Positions 1-8,917 of a DNA stretch of 64,000 nucleotides are shown piece after piece. This DNA is from an uncultured Paracoccaceae bacterium. Lineage in GTDB: Bacteria > Pseudomonadota > Alphaproteobacteria > Rhodobacterales > Rhodobacteraceae. How positions within the stretch are numbered: the first letter of the stretch is position 1; each line of letters opens with the position of its first letter. Made by a program: the position numbers and the translations under genes. The notes beneath the pieces were generated by a model. That model searched no databases, was not told where the DNA came from, and saw nothing but the letters and a program-made list of their open reading frames with translations. The stretch is taken from the NCBI GenBank assembly GCA_947502145.1, contig CANMYO010000002.1, forward strand, positions 186,001 to 250,000, given 5' to 3'.

Positions 1-162
1 CTTCGATCCTGTCGCCTGACGCGCAAGACACCAAATCGTCAGAGTGACCCAAAGCAACGGACCAAGCGCAAGCACAAATACCATGAATTCCACCGCCTCG
101 ACTTTCTGGCTACGAACGTATTGGCCATCATAGGCCAAATTTTCCAAGACAAAAATCGTCAA
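1..162 (-). CDS. possible partial membrane protein ORF (3' end outside window)
   Basis: An open frame runs on the reverse strand from a TTG at base 162 (or an ATG at base 84) to the window edge without a stop, 54 codons. From about residue 26 it encodes a strongly hydrophobic stretch (FMVFVLALGPLLWVTLTIW) followed by a basic residue, which looks like one transmembrane helix. No ribosome binding site is visible before either start and I do not recognise a family. It may be a real C-terminally cut membrane protein or a chance frame. Confidence 0.3.
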   Translation of the reverse strand, partial: MTIFVLENLAYDGQYVRSQKVEAVEFMVFVLALGPLLWVTLTIWCLARQATGSK

Positions 163-310
163 CGTATTTCAATAGTGCCGACCGTCTTTGCCTTGGAACT
201 CTAAAGCGGTCATTGGCGCAACCACATTGAAAGCTCACATTGTCCGCAAACCTGCCGTCTCGCTAAATTGTAGCGCCGCTGCAGCGCCGCAAGTCAGCTT
301 GGACCCCAAA

Positions 311-338
311 TTGACAGCCTCGATAAGAAATGTATCTT
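311..338 (+). promoter_or_regulatory. candidate sigma70 promoter of the VOC gene
   Basis: A perfect -35 box TTGACA (311-316) is followed after 16 bases by TATCTT (333-338), placing a start near 345, some 37 bases before the ATG of the VOC gene. This is sequence match only. The rest of the gap between base 163 and the gene shows nothing else I can support apart from a short GC-rich palindrome near 275-290. Confidence 0.4.
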
Positions 339-381
339 CATTAGGTTGCCCTACAATCGCACAGTCATGGGAAAGTTCGCC

Positions 382-720
382 ATGTTTAATGGAGCGCATG
401 TCGTCATTTATTCGACCGATGCGGAAGCTGATCGGGCATTCATGCGAGATGTACTTGGTCTCGCCAATGTCGATGTTGGCGGTGGCTGGCTCATCTTTGC
501 ATTGCCGCCGGCAGAAGCGGCTTTTCACCCCCATGGGTCGTCTCAGGCGCACGAGCTTTATCTCATGTGCGACGACGTGTTGAAAACCAAAGAAGAATTG
601 CTTGCAGCAGGCGTGGACTCCACAGAACCGATGGATGAAGGCTGGGGCATTTTGTCTTCGTTTCAACTTCCCGGTGGCGGGTCGGTTGGCTATTATCAAC
701 CGAGGCATGAACGTCCGTAA
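382..720 (+). CDS. VOC family (glyoxalase/bleomycin resistance-like) protein
   Basis: A 112-residue protein of the vicinal oxygen chelate fold. It opens with the first strand motif MFNGAHVVIYS, then the helix motif DAEADRAFMRDVLG, and ends with a PGGGSVGYYQP strand, the usual single-domain length. Such proteins bind a metal and act as isomerases, dioxygenases or antibiotic-binding proteins; the substrate cannot be told from sequence. The frame stays open upstream to a TTG at 346, but GGGAAAG lies seven bases before the ATG at 382 and the family homology begins there. It stands alone, convergent with the reverse-strand pseudouridine synthase. Confidence 0.8.
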   Translation: MFNGAHVVIYSTDAEADRAFMRDVLGLANVDVGGGWLIFALPPAEAAFHPHGSSQAHELYLMCDDVLKTKEELLAAGVDSTEPMDEGWGILSSFQLPGGGSVGYYQPRHERP

Positions 721-745
721 CCTCGACACAGCGACCGACATTCTC

Positions 746-1294
746 TTACGCCGTTACCTCACGCCAGGCACCGTTTGCGATCCCGTCTAGTGTCCAGTCT
801 CCGATGGCCCAACGGACCAGTCGCAGGGTGGGAAAACCGACATGGGCGGTCATACGGCGCACTTGTCGGTTGCGGCCCTCGCGCAGCACAATCCGCAGCC
901 AGCAATCCGGCACCGACTTGCGAAACCGCACCGGTGGGTCGCGGTCCCACAGGGCAGGGGGCGCAATCAGAATCACCTCGGCGGGGCGGGTCGGCCCGTC
1001 CTTCAGCGTGACACCCCGGCGCAGTGGGGCCAGATCCGCATCCGTCGGCATGCCTTCGACCTGCACCAGATAGGTCTTGGCCCGCTTATGCGCGGGATCG
1101 GCAATCCGCGCCTGCAAGTGCCCGTCATCGGTCAGCACCAGCAGCCCTTCGCTGTCGCGGTCCAGCCGCCCGGCGGGGTAGACACCCGGCACATCAACAA
1201 GTCCCGACAAGGTCGGGCGCGGCGAGGGACTGCGCGCATCGGTGAATTGCGACAACACGCCATAGGGTTTGTTCAATAGGATCACGCGGGTCAT
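746..1294 (-). CDS. rluE: 23S rRNA pseudouridine synthase, RluE/RsuA family
   Basis: A 182-residue enzyme that isomerises a specific uridine of large-subunit rRNA (U2457 for E. coli RluE). The catalytic motif [17 protein letters not shown], with the Asp that attacks the base, lies at about residues 42-58; the later motifs [20 protein letters not shown] and LVRW are also typical of the RsuA/RluB/E/F group. It lacks an S4 domain, as RluE does. The reading frame extends upstream, but a perfect AGGAGG sits four bases before the ATG at 1294, which fixes the start. It is transcribed divergently from the decarboxylase gene. The exact target uridine is inferred from family similarity. Confidence 0.85.
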   Translation of the reverse strand: MTRVILLNKPYGVLSQFTDARSPSPRPTLSGLVDVPGVYPAGRLDRDSEGLLVLTDDGHLQARIADPAHKRAKTYLVQVEGMPTDADLAPLRRGVTLKDGPTRPAEVILIAPPALWDRDPPVRFRKSVPDCWLRIVLREGRNRQVRRMTAHVGFPTLRLVRWAIGDWTLDGIANGAWREVTA

Positions 1295-1321
1295 GCTGCC
1301 TCCTACCGCTGTCGGACGCAT

Positions 1322-1501
1322 CTTTCAAATAATTCGGTGCGGCGGATATTTTCGCTTGAAACGAATCCGCGAATGCCGCAAGTCCGCCGGATAGACGCCA
1401 ACGCACGCGCCTCTGGGCAAACCCCATGTAGCGACGGTAACGTCTCCCTTGGAAGTGAGCGGTCTGCGGTGGTGTGTCCACAATGGCCGGGTCTTTTGGA
1501 G
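1322..1501 (+). promoter_or_regulatory. candidate structured 5' leader (speF-like) upstream of the decarboxylase
   Basis: The 180 bases before the ornithine decarboxylase gene hold compact stem-loops: TGGG-CAAAC-CCCA at 1414-1426, and GACG-GTAA-CGTC at 1433-1444 with a GNRA-type loop, flanked by complementary CCGC and GCGG stretches that could close a larger stem. Alphaproteobacterial speF genes are known to carry a conserved leader RNA motif in this position. I cannot run a covariance model, so the match to that motif is inference from position and visible stems. Confidence 0.35.
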
Positions 1502-1507
1502 ATGACC

Positions 1508-2677
1508 ATGATTGCAACTGTTGGCGCCCCTGCGCCTGTTCGTGTCCCGACTCCGCGGCTGGATGATTACGTCGCAAGCCAGACATTTGATAAACCCACG
1601 TTGGTGATCGACGTGGACCGGGTTGAGACGCAGTTCAATGCGCTCAAGGCCGGTTTGGGCGAGGCGGCCGACATCCATTACGCGGTCAAAGCCAACCCCG
1701 CGCGCGAGATCATTCAACGGCTGGTCAAGCTGGGCTCGCATTTTGATGCCGCCTCACGCGGGGAGATTGAACTGGTGCTCAGCCAGGGCGCAAAACCCTC
1801 CGACGTGTCCTTTGGCAATACGATCAAACGCGCCAGTGACATCGCTTTTGCCTGGAATGCCGGGATCACCCTGTTTTCGGCGGATGCGGACGAAGAGCTT
1901 GAGAAAATCGCAGAAAATGCCCCCGGCGCGCAGGTCTACATCCGTCTTATCGTCGAGGTGTCAGAAGCCGATTGGCCCCTGTCGCGCAAGTTTGGCTGTG
2001 ACAAGGGCACCGCCCTGCGCCTGCTGGATTATGCCAAGGACCTTGGGCTTGATCCGATCGGGTTCTCCTTTCATGTGGGGTCACAAACCCGACGGGCCGA
2101 AATGTGGCAGCCCACGCTTGGGGCGCTTGCAGAGATCTGGCACGCCGCCCGTGACGCCGGGCATGACCTGACGCTGCTGAACATCGGCGGCGGGTTTCCG
2201 GCGTTCTACGGCGAAGCGATCGAGGCACCCACCTCTTATGCCGCGCGGGTGATGGAACTGATCCATGCCGCCTTTGGCGAGGTGCCGCGCATCATGGCAG
2301 AACCCGGTCGCGGCATGGTGGCAGAGGCCGGCGTGATCGTCTCCGAAGTCCTGCTGGTCAGCCGCAAATCCGACCGTGACATGCACCGTTGGGTCTATCT
2401 GGATATCGGGCGTTTTTCCGGTCTTGCCGAAACCGAGGGCGAGGCGATCCGCTACCAGTTTGAAACCGCCAAGGATGACGATCCAACAGGCCCCTGCATC
2501 ATGGCCGGCCCGTCCTGTGACAGCGCTGATGTGCTGTATGAAAAGCGCCCGATGCACCTGCCGTTGACGCTCAAATCGGGCGACCGGGTGCTGATCCGCA
2601 ACACCGGGGCCTATACCTCGACCTATTCTTCGGTCTGTTTCAACGGCTTTCCACCGCTGGATGTGGTTGTGATCTAA
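1508..2677 (+). CDS. speF: class III PLP-dependent ornithine/lysine decarboxylase
   Basis: A decarboxylase of about 389 residues with the alanine-racemase fold (eukaryotic-type ODC family), which makes putrescine from ornithine and, in some relatives, cadaverine from lysine. HYAVKANP holds the PLP-binding lysine (about residue 61), followed by HVGSQ, the glycine-rich NIGGGFP, AEPGRGMVAEAG for phosphate binding, and GPSCDSAD with the catalytic cysteine; GAYT lies near the C-terminus. The frame extends upstream, but GGAG six bases before the ATG at 1508 favours that start; the ATG at 1502 is an alternative. Alphaproteobacterial homologues are often named speF. Ornithine rather than lysine preference is inferred. 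Confidence 0.85.
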   Translation: MIATVGAPAPVRVPTPRLDDYVASQTFDKPTLVIDVDRVETQFNALKAGLGEAADIHYAVKANPAREIIQRLVKLGSHFDAASRGEIELVLSQGAKPSDVSFGNTIKRASDIAFAWNAGITLFSADADEELEKIAENAPGAQVYIRLIVEVSEADWPLSRKFGCDKGTALRLLDYAKDLGLDPIGFSFHVGSQTRRAEMWQPTLGALAEIWHAARDAGHDLTLLNIGGGFPAFYGEAIEAPTSYAARVMELIHAAFGEVPRIMAEPGRGMVAEAGVIVSEVLLVSRKSDRDMHRWVYLDIGRFSGLAETEGEAIRYQFETAKDDDPTGPCIMAGPSCDSADVLYEKRPMHLPLTLKSGDRVLIRNTGAYTSTYSSVCFNGFPPLDVVVI

Positions 2678-2689
2678 CGACAATTCTGT

Positions 2690-2713
2690 GGCCGCGCGCA
2701 GGCCCGCGCGGCC
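2690..2713. terminator. GC-rich perfect hairpin after the decarboxylase gene
   Basis: Nine paired bases, GGCCGCGCG (2690-2698) with CGCGCGGCC (2705-2713) around a CAGGCC loop, begin 13 bases after the decarboxylase stop codon. There is no T-run after it, so it may end transcription weakly or protect the 3' end of the mRNA. Confidence 0.5.
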
Positions 2714-2822
2714 CTTGGTATACAATGGTATCCATCTAACAAATTGTAATATAACAACTTTTTGTTGCCTCCGCTGGGTTTCACGCTAGGTTTCGCTCAG
2801 ACTATTTGCACAAGGCTGCACT

Positions 2823-4103
2823 ATGCCCCCGATTGCTGATCACCCGTTGCGCTATGCGATGGCCAATGAATTGCACGCGCGACCCTTCCCGGTTGTCGCC
2901 GCCCCCAGCCGCGCCGCCTATCTGGCGATCAAACCGGCCGAGAATGCGGCAGGCCGGGACAGGGACGCGGACCGCGCCCATCTTATTGCGCTGCTCGATC
3001 GGTTTGGCGCGCCGCATCCACAGCCGGATGCCACGCATTATTCCGGCCAATTGGGCAAGCACCTGCTGAAATGGGAAAGCCACACGGAATTTGTGACCTT
3101 TACCCTGTTCGGCGAGGGGCTGGCCGACCGCCCGTTTGACGCCCAGACCTTTCAGGTCTTTCCACAGGATTGGCTGGAACAGGCCCCGGGCACCCGCGTG
3201 ACCTCTGCGTTGATCCGCATTGAACTTGCTGATGGGGATGATGGGCTGCTGGACAAGGCGCATGACTGGTTCGTGCCCGAAAGCCTTGCGATCAGCCGGG
3301 TGCTGGATGACGAGCTGGTGATTGCCGGGGATTTTCGCATCGACCACGCTGGCCACATGCGCTTTGCCGTCTTCGCCCGTCCCGGGACCGGGCCCCGCCG
3401 CATCGGCAGGGTTGTGCAGCGCCTGTGCGAGATCGAGACCTACAAGGCGATGGCGATGCTGGGGCTAAGCTGCGCCCGCAGCCTCAGTCCGCAAATGCGC
3501 CAGATGGATGACACGCTGACCGCGCTGCTGGGGGATATGTGCGGGCCGATCAGCAAACCTGACGACATGCTGCAATCACTGCTCGAGGTGTCTGCCGCGC
3601 TTGAGAATACCGTCGCGCAGTCCTCGTTCCGCTTTGGCGCGACCACAGCCTATGAAACCATCGTCAACCAGCGCATCCAGATCCTGCGCGAAACCCGCTT
3701 TGACGGGTTGCAGACATTTGCGGAATTCATGATGCGCCGCTTTGACCCGGCCATGCGCACGGCGAACTCAACGCAGGACCGCCTGACCCGCATGTCCAAC
3801 CGGGCGCAACGGGCCAGTGATCTGCTGCGTACCCGGGTTGACGTTGAACGCTCGGCGCAGAATCAGGACCTGCTGACCAGCATGGACCGGCGCGCTGACC
3901 TGCAGCTGCGCCTGCAACGCACCGTCGAAGGTCTGTCCGTCGTTGCCATCAGCTATTATGCGGTGAACCTTGTTCTTTACGTGGTCGCACCGTTCGGGGC
4001 AGGGCTGGGGCTGTCAAAGCCAATGCTGGCGGCGCTTGCCACACCGGTTGTCCTTGGGCTGGTCTGGCTGATGGTGCAACGGATCCGCAAGCATCTGGAC
4101 TAG
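2823..4103 (+). CDS. DUF3422 family membrane-anchored protein
   Basis: A 426-residue protein that begins with the DUF3422 signature HPLRYAMANELHARPFPVV. The long middle part is soluble and partly helical, with a probable coiled coil around residues 290-370, and the C-terminus has two hydrophobic helices (about 375-397 and 402-420) that should hold it in the inner membrane with the bulk in the cytoplasm. The length matches the family. Its function is unknown; DUF3422 proteins are common in proteobacteria. It stands alone, and its stop lies 12 bases from the end of the reverse-strand permease gene. Confidence 0.8.
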   Translation: MPPIADHPLRYAMANELHARPFPVVAAPSRAAYLAIKPAENAAGRDRDADRAHLIALLDRFGAPHPQPDATHYSGQLGKHLLKWESHTEFVTFTLFGEGLADRPFDAQTFQVFPQDWLEQAPGTRVTSALIRIELADGDDGLLDKAHDWFVPESLAISRVLDDELVIAGDFRIDHAGHMRFAVFARPGTGPRRIGRVVQRLCEIETYKAMAMLGLSCARSLSPQMRQMDDTLTALLGDMCGPISKPDDMLQSLLEVSAALENTVAQSSFRFGATTAYETIVNQRIQILRETRFDGLQTFAEFMMRRFDPAMRTANSTQDRLTRMSNRAQRASDLLRTRVDVERSAQNQDLLTSMDRRADLQLRLQRTVEGLSVVAISYYAVNLVLYVVAPFGAGLGLSKPMLAALATPVVLGLVWLMVQRIRKHLD

Positions 4104-4115
4104 CCGGGCAGGGTG

Positions 4116-5075
4116 TTACAGGCCCCGGATCCGGGGGTCCAGCGCGTCACGCAATCCATCTCCGATGTAATTCACGCTCAGCACGGTCAGTGAAATCGCA
4201 AGGCCCGGCCAGATCACCCGCTCGGGAAAGGCGGTCATCCGGTCGACGTTGTCAAACAGGATCTTGCCCCAGGTCGGGAAATCCGATGGAAAGCCAAGCC
4301 CCAGAAACGACAATGCACTTTCGGTGATGATCGCCGTGGCCAGCCCCAGCGTTGCCGACACCATGATCGGGGACAGCACATTGGGCAGCAGATGCCGCGT
4401 GATCATCCGCCGTGCCGGGGTTCCGATCGACCGCGCCGCCAGCACGAACTCACGCTCTTTCAGGGCCATGACATCGCCCCGCACAATCCGCGCCGTCTGC
4501 ATCCACGAGGTGATGCCGATCCCGGTCACGATCAGAATAAAGATACCCTGCTCTGGTCCAAAGGCCGCCCGCAACGGGTCGCGGAACAACAGCATCATCA
4601 CCAGCAACAAGGGCAGCAGCGGCAGCGCCAGCACCAGATCGGTAAAGCGCATCAGCAGGCCATCAAGTCGCCGGAAATAACCGGCTGTCACGCCAATTGC
4701 AGTACCAATGACAATCGCAAGAATCATCGCGGTCCAGCCCACAGCCAGCGAGATGCGCCCGCCCTGCATGATGTTGGCCATGATATCACGGCCCAGATTG
4801 TCCGTGCCCATCGGGCGGGCCCAGGACACTTTCGCGTTGCTATCCCAGATCACCGTGTAGATCGGGCGCACATCCTTGTTGCGGATATCTAGATCACCGG
4901 GGTCAATGTTCCAGATCCATGGACCGGCAAGGCAGAACAGGGTGATGAATATCAGGAAGAACAGGCCAAAAACCGCGCCCTTGTGGGTCTTGAACTGATC
5001 CCAGACGTCCAGCCACTGATTGCGCTGTTTTTCGGCAGATGCCGTAGGCACGGTCTGTGCGGTTTGTTCAGTCAT
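4116..5075 (-). CDS. peptide ABC transporter permease, DppC/OppC type
   Basis: A 319-residue inner-membrane subunit of a peptide/nickel-type importer. A cytoplasmic N-terminus precedes the first membrane helix (FGLFFLIFITLFCLAGPWIW), then the periplasmic OppC_N region, then the BPD_transp_1 domain with five helices. The EAA loop that contacts the ATPase reads EREFVLAARSIGTPARRMI. The frame could start at 5117, but the ATG at 5075 overlaps the DppB gene by eight bases and gives a normal N-terminus. It is the last gene of the five-gene reverse-strand operon. Confidence 0.9.
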   Translation of the reverse strand: MTEQTAQTVPTASAEKQRNQWLDVWDQFKTHKGAVFGLFFLIFITLFCLAGPWIWNIDPGDLDIRNKDVRPIYTVIWDSNAKVSWARPMGTDNLGRDIMANIMQGGRISLAVGWTAMILAIVIGTAIGVTAGYFRRLDGLLMRFTDLVLALPLLPLLLVMMLLFRDPLRAAFGPEQGIFILIVTGIGITSWMQTARIVRGDVMALKEREFVLAARSIGTPARRMITRHLLPNVLSPIMVSATLGLATAIITESALSFLGLGFPSDFPTWGKILFDNVDRMTAFPERVIWPGLAISLTVLSVNYIGDGLRDALDPRIRGL

Positions 5076-6075
5076 AGCGGATCCTCGGGTCAAGGATGCC
5101 GTAAAGAATATCGGCAATCAGATTCATCAGGACGATCAGCACCGCCAGCAGGAAGGTAATGGTCATCACCATCGGAATATCCGAGGCCTGCAAGGAAATG
5201 ATCAGCAGTTGTCCCAGCCCGTTCACCTTGAAAATCTGCTCGGTGATGATGGCGCCGCCAAAGATCGACGGGATGCCCAGGGCGATCACGGTGATCACCG
5301 GGATCATTGAATTGCGCAGCACGTGTTTCATCACCACGACACTTTCGGACATGCCCTTGGCGCGGGCGGTGCGGACGTAATCCTGTCCCAGATTGTCCAG
5401 CATCGAGGCGCGCATATACCGGCTGACCTGCGCGGTTGTCTGCAAAGCAAGCACCATCACCGGCATGACCATCTGGCGCAGCTGAAAGACGAAACTGTCC
5501 CAGGAATTGACCACATGGGTGGTGTCATAGATCGAGGGCAGCCACTTCAGTTGCACCGAAAAGATCACGATCAGCAGAACTCCGGAAAAGAACGGCGGCA
5601 CCGAAAAGCCGATCATGCTGACAAAGGTGCCGGCCTGATCAAAGACCGAATACTGGCGATAGGCGCTGATGATTCCGATGGGCAATGCGATCAGGACACC
5701 GACCACGTATGACATTGCAACAACCCAGACGGTCTGGGGCAGCCGCTCTGAAATCGTGTCAAAGACCGGGCTACGGGAATTGAAACTGATGATCCGCTGC
5801 GCACCATCGGCAAAGTTGGTGCCAAAGGTGTTGTCGATCCAGTATTGTGGCTCGACTACGAAAAACTGGTTCAGCCAAAGCGGAAAGCGCACGTACCACG
5901 GCTCTCCCAGCCCCAACGCCTCGCGCATCTTTTGTTTGATCTCAGGCGGGATCGACAGCGGCATATTGGCCATGGGATCGCCGGGGGCGAGCTCAAGCAG
6001 CATGAAGATTACAAATGCAATGAACAAAAGCGTCGGGATCGACAGTAGCAGTCTACGGATGGTGTAGGTCAGCAT
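5068..6075 (-). CDS. peptide ABC transporter permease, DppB/OppB type
   Basis: A 335-residue integral membrane subunit that pairs with the DppC-type protein to form the translocation path. It starts with MLTYTIRRLLLSIPTLLFIA, the usual first helix of DppB proteins, has a large periplasmic segment (about 60-110), and then five more helices with the EAA motif VRTARAKGMSESVVV. The length fits the family. It lies 69 bases downstream of the substrate-binding protein gene, separated by a hairpin that could lower permease expression relative to the binding protein. Confidence 0.9.
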   Translation of the reverse strand: MLTYTIRRLLLSIPTLLFIAFVIFMLLELAPGDPMANMPLSIPPEIKQKMREALGLGEPWYVRFPLWLNQFFVVEPQYWIDNTFGTNFADGAQRIISFNSRSPVFDTISERLPQTVWVVAMSYVVGVLIALPIGIISAYRQYSVFDQAGTFVSMIGFSVPPFFSGVLLIVIFSVQLKWLPSIYDTTHVVNSWDSFVFQLRQMVMPVMVLALQTTAQVSRYMRASMLDNLGQDYVRTARAKGMSESVVVMKHVLRNSMIPVITVIALGIPSIFGGAIITEQIFKVNGLGQLLIISLQASDIPMVMTITFLLAVLIVLMNLIADILYGILDPRIRYD

Positions 6076-6112
6076 GTGCGGCGCCTTAGGTCGTTGTATT
6101 TACAGCAGGAAA

Positions 6113-6137
6113 GGGGTCGGGCATTGCGGCCCGCCCC
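6113..6137 (-). promoter_or_regulatory. intercistronic hairpin between binding-protein and permease genes
   Basis: On the reverse strand GGGG-C-GGGC pairs with GCCC-GA-CCCC around a six-base loop, followed by TTTCC, seven bases after the binding-protein stop. Hairpins here are common in ABC operons and make the binding protein mRNA more abundant by partial termination or 3' protection. That role is inferred. Confidence 0.45.
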
Positions 6138-6144
6138 GGTTGTC

Positions 6145-7866
6145 TTATTCGCCGATGCGATACCAGTCAGCGATGTTCCAAAGTTCTGAATCCCATGTGT
6201 TCAGAACCACGCCACCCAGGCTGTTGGCATGGGCAGAGACACGACCACGGTCAACCAGCGGCACAATGACGTTGCTGTCCTTTGTCAGCATGTCGTTCAG
6301 CTGCTGACCGATGCGGCCACGCTCGTCCAGATCAGCGGTCGCGGCCAGTTCGGCCCAAAGGGCGTCATAGGCCGGATCACAGAACCGGTTGATGTTTTCG
6401 CCCTGCCACTGCGTTTCCGGATTTGGCATCTTGTCGCAAAGATACGCACCCAGATAGGCCTGTGGGTCAGTGCCGGGGAAATTGTTGGCGTACATTTCAA
6501 CGTCTGCATAGAAACGCTGGAACGTGTCAGGCGAACCCGGATCACCGCCAAAGAACACCGACGCGTCGATGTTGCGCAGCTCGGTTTCAACACCGATCTC
6601 GCTCCACCATTCCTTGATCAGCGCCTGGAAATCCTGACGGACGGCATTGGTCGAGGTCTGATAAAGGATCGACAGGCGCACGCCTTCGTCGTTCACCCGC
6701 ACACCATCGCTGCCCATCATATATCCGGCTTCGTCCAACAGCGCATTTGCGCGGTCGATGTCCTGTGTCAGACAGGCGGTGTTGTCAGAGGCATAGATCG
6801 CAGGTGCCGGCACCAGGTTACAGGTCGCACGACCGGCCTGACCATATCCAACTTCGACCAGCAGTTCCCGGTCAATCGCGATCGACAGGGCTTCACGTAC
6901 ACGCGCATCCGTCAGGAACGGGTGTGGTGCAGCGCTGGTTGACCGCTCACCTTCGGGCACGTCAGGTGATGGGTTGGTCAGGTTCATTTCCAGACGCTCG
7001 ACCAATGTCCCAAACGCGGACACAGGCACGCCCTGACCACCTTCGGCCATGGCTGCGATGACGTCGGGTGCCAGCTGCATGTTCCATGCATAGTCAAATT
7101 CGCCGGTTTCCATGACCGCACGACCCGCGGCCGTGGCATCACCACCCCCTTTGAACGTCACCGTCGCAAAGGCCGGCTTGTTCGGATCGCGGTAGTTTTC
7201 GTTCGCTGCGAACTGTACCACGTCATTGACGCGGAAATCCGTCACGGTGAATGGACCTGTGCCGATCGGGCCAAAGTTGGCATCCGTGCACTCTGGTGCG
7301 CGCGGGCCAAGGCATTCGGCGAACTGCGCAGCCTGAATGATTGGCGATTCATGGCCGACAAACGCCTGATAGGGGTTGGGTGCCGGACCGTCGAATGTGG
7401 TCTTGACCGTCTTGTCGTCGATGATCTCGACATTTGTGACGTTTGCGAACTTGGCACCCTGCGCGCAGCCGCCGCCTTCAGCGGTGCAGTATTGCCAGGT
7501 GAACTGGACATCGCGCGCGGTCACGGCCGTGCCGTCAGACCACATCACGTCGGGCTTGATCTTCCACGTGATCGAGGTCAGATCCTCGGACACGCCGCCA
7601 TTGGCCACGGTTGGAATTTCAACCGCCAGATAGGGCACCATGTTGCCGTTTTCGTCATAACGGGCCAGAGGCTCGATCACGAGCGAGGCCGCCTCGATAT
7701 CCTTGGTGCCGCCTGACAGGTAAGGGTTCAGTGTCGACACCGCTTGCCAATAGATAATGTTGACGTTGCCATCGCGGCCACGTTCGCCTTCGTGCCCATC
7801 GGCTATTGCCATCGGCGCAAACGCAAGTGAGGCAACGGCGCCTAACAATGCTGTCTTGAGTTTCAT
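6145..7866 (-). CDS. ABC transporter substrate-binding protein, peptide/opine type (family 5)
   Basis: A 573-residue periplasmic solute-binding protein of the SBP_bac_5 family. A signal peptide (MKLKTALLGAVASLAFAPMAIA) is followed by an Asp/Glu-rich mature start, the domain start NIIYWQAVSTLNPYLSGGTK, the MWSDGTAVTARDVQFTW motif typical of DppA/OppA proteins, and the DARVREALSIAIDRELL helix. GGGAGA lies before the ATG. It should deliver a peptide or related cationic ligand to the two permeases; the exact ligand cannot be read from sequence. It sits between the ATPase and permease genes, an uncommon but known order. Confidence 0.9.
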   Translation of the reverse strand: MKLKTALLGAVASLAFAPMAIADGHEGERGRDGNVNIIYWQAVSTLNPYLSGGTKDIEAASLVIEPLARYDENGNMVPYLAVEIPTVANGGVSEDLTSITWKIKPDVMWSDGTAVTARDVQFTWQYCTAEGGGCAQGAKFANVTNVEIIDDKTVKTTFDGPAPNPYQAFVGHESPIIQAAQFAECLGPRAPECTDANFGPIGTGPFTVTDFRVNDVVQFAANENYRDPNKPAFATVTFKGGGDATAAGRAVMETGEFDYAWNMQLAPDVIAAMAEGGQGVPVSAFGTLVERLEMNLTNPSPDVPEGERSTSAAPHPFLTDARVREALSIAIDRELLVEVGYGQAGRATCNLVPAPAIYASDNTACLTQDIDRANALLDEAGYMMGSDGVRVNDEGVRLSILYQTSTNAVRQDFQALIKEWWSEIGVETELRNIDASVFFGGDPGSPDTFQRFYADVEMYANNFPGTDPQAYLGAYLCDKMPNPETQWQGENINRFCDPAYDALWAELAATADLDERGRIGQQLNDMLTKDSNVIVPLVDRGRVSAHANSLGGVVLNTWDSELWNIADWYRIGE

Positions 7867-7927
7867 TTGTTATGTTCTCCCATAAGTTGGTTGCTCTTTG
7901 GCCTCAATGTCGCCTGTTGACCGGCGG

Positions 7928-8917
7928 CTATTCGGAATAAAGATGGCAGGCCACGAACTGGCCGGGCTTCACCTCTCGTGTGTCGGGTTCGCGTTCGCGG
8001 CAGATCGGAATGACAGCCGGGCAGCGGGTGCAGAAATTACAGCCCTTGGGCGGATTGCTGGGCGAGGGCACATCACCCTGCAGGATAATCCGTTCCTTGT
8101 TGGTGGCCAGCGCCGGGTCCGGTTCGGGCACCGCTGACAAAAGGGCCTTGGTATAGGGGTGCAGCGGGTCGGAATACAGCGCCTCGCGCGGGGCCAGCTC
8201 GACAACCTTGCCAAGATACATCACCGCGACGCGGGTCGCGATGTGACGCACCATCGACAGGTCATGGCTGATGAACAGATAGGTCAGCCCGAACTGTTCC
8301 TGCAAATCTTCCAGCAGGTTCACCACCTGCGCCTGAATGGAGACATCCAGGGCGGCAATCGGTTCGTCGCAGACGATAAATTTCGGATTCAGCGCCAGCG
8401 CGCGGGCAATGCCGATCCGCTGCCGCTGACCGCCGGAAAAGGCATGTGGGTAGCGTTTGGCAAATTTGCGGTTCAGACCCACCGCGTCCATCAGCTCGCC
8501 GACTTTTTCGCGCTTTTCGGTTTCAGACAGGGTGGTGTGTTCGTCCAGCGGTTCCTTGATGATCGCTTCCACCGTCATGCGCGGATTCAGGCTGGCCTGC
8601 GGATCCTGAAAGACCATCTGCATGGTTGGGCGCATGTCACGCAGCCGCGGTTGCGGCACATCGCCGATTTCGCGGCCATCAATGGCGATTTCCCCGCTGG
8701 TGATATCATAAAGCCGCAGTACAGCGCGCCCGCAGGTCGATTTGCCACAGCCGGATTCTCCAACAAGACCAAGGGTTTCCCCCTCCATCACGTCAAAGGA
8801 TACACCGTCAACGGCCTTGACCTCACCGACGCGGCGGCGAAACAGCCCGGCATAGATCGGGAAATGCATCTTCAGGTCACGGACCCGGACAAGGGGGGTA
8901 GGACCGGCATCAAGCAT
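7928..8917 (-). CDS. peptide ABC transporter ATP-binding protein, OppF/DppF type
   Basis: A 329-residue cytoplasmic ATPase. It has the Walker [18 protein letters not shown], the signature [17 protein letters not shown], Walker [17 protein letters not shown] and the H-loop [14 protein letters not shown], then the C-terminal oligopeptide extension with a [14 protein letters not shown] cysteine cluster. The open frame begins much earlier, but the ATG at 8917 has GGAGG before it and overlaps the upstream ATPase gene by eight bases. It works as a heterodimer with the OppD-type protein. Confidence 0.92.
   Translation of the reverse strand: MLDAGPTPLVRVRDLKMHFPIYAGLFRRRVGEVKAVDGVSFDVMEGETLGLVGESGCGKSTCGRAVLRLYDITSGEIAIDGREIGDVPQPRLRDMRPTMQMVFQDPQASLNPRMTVEAIIKEPLDEHTTLSETEKREKVGELMDAVGLNRKFAKRYPHAFSGGQRQRIGIARALALNPKFIVCDEPIAALDVSIQAQVVNLLEDLQEQFGLTYLFISHDLSMVRHIATRVAVMYLGKVVELAPREALYSDPLHPYTKALLSAVPEPDPALATNKERIILQGDVPSPSNPPKGCNFCTRCPAVIPICREREPDTREVKPGQFVACHLYSE

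Noticed and set aside
775-1279. Forward ORFs opposite the pseudouridine synthase
   Set aside because: Shadows of a gene with perfect AGGAGG and intact catalytic motifs; translated products are Arg/Gly-rich without family.
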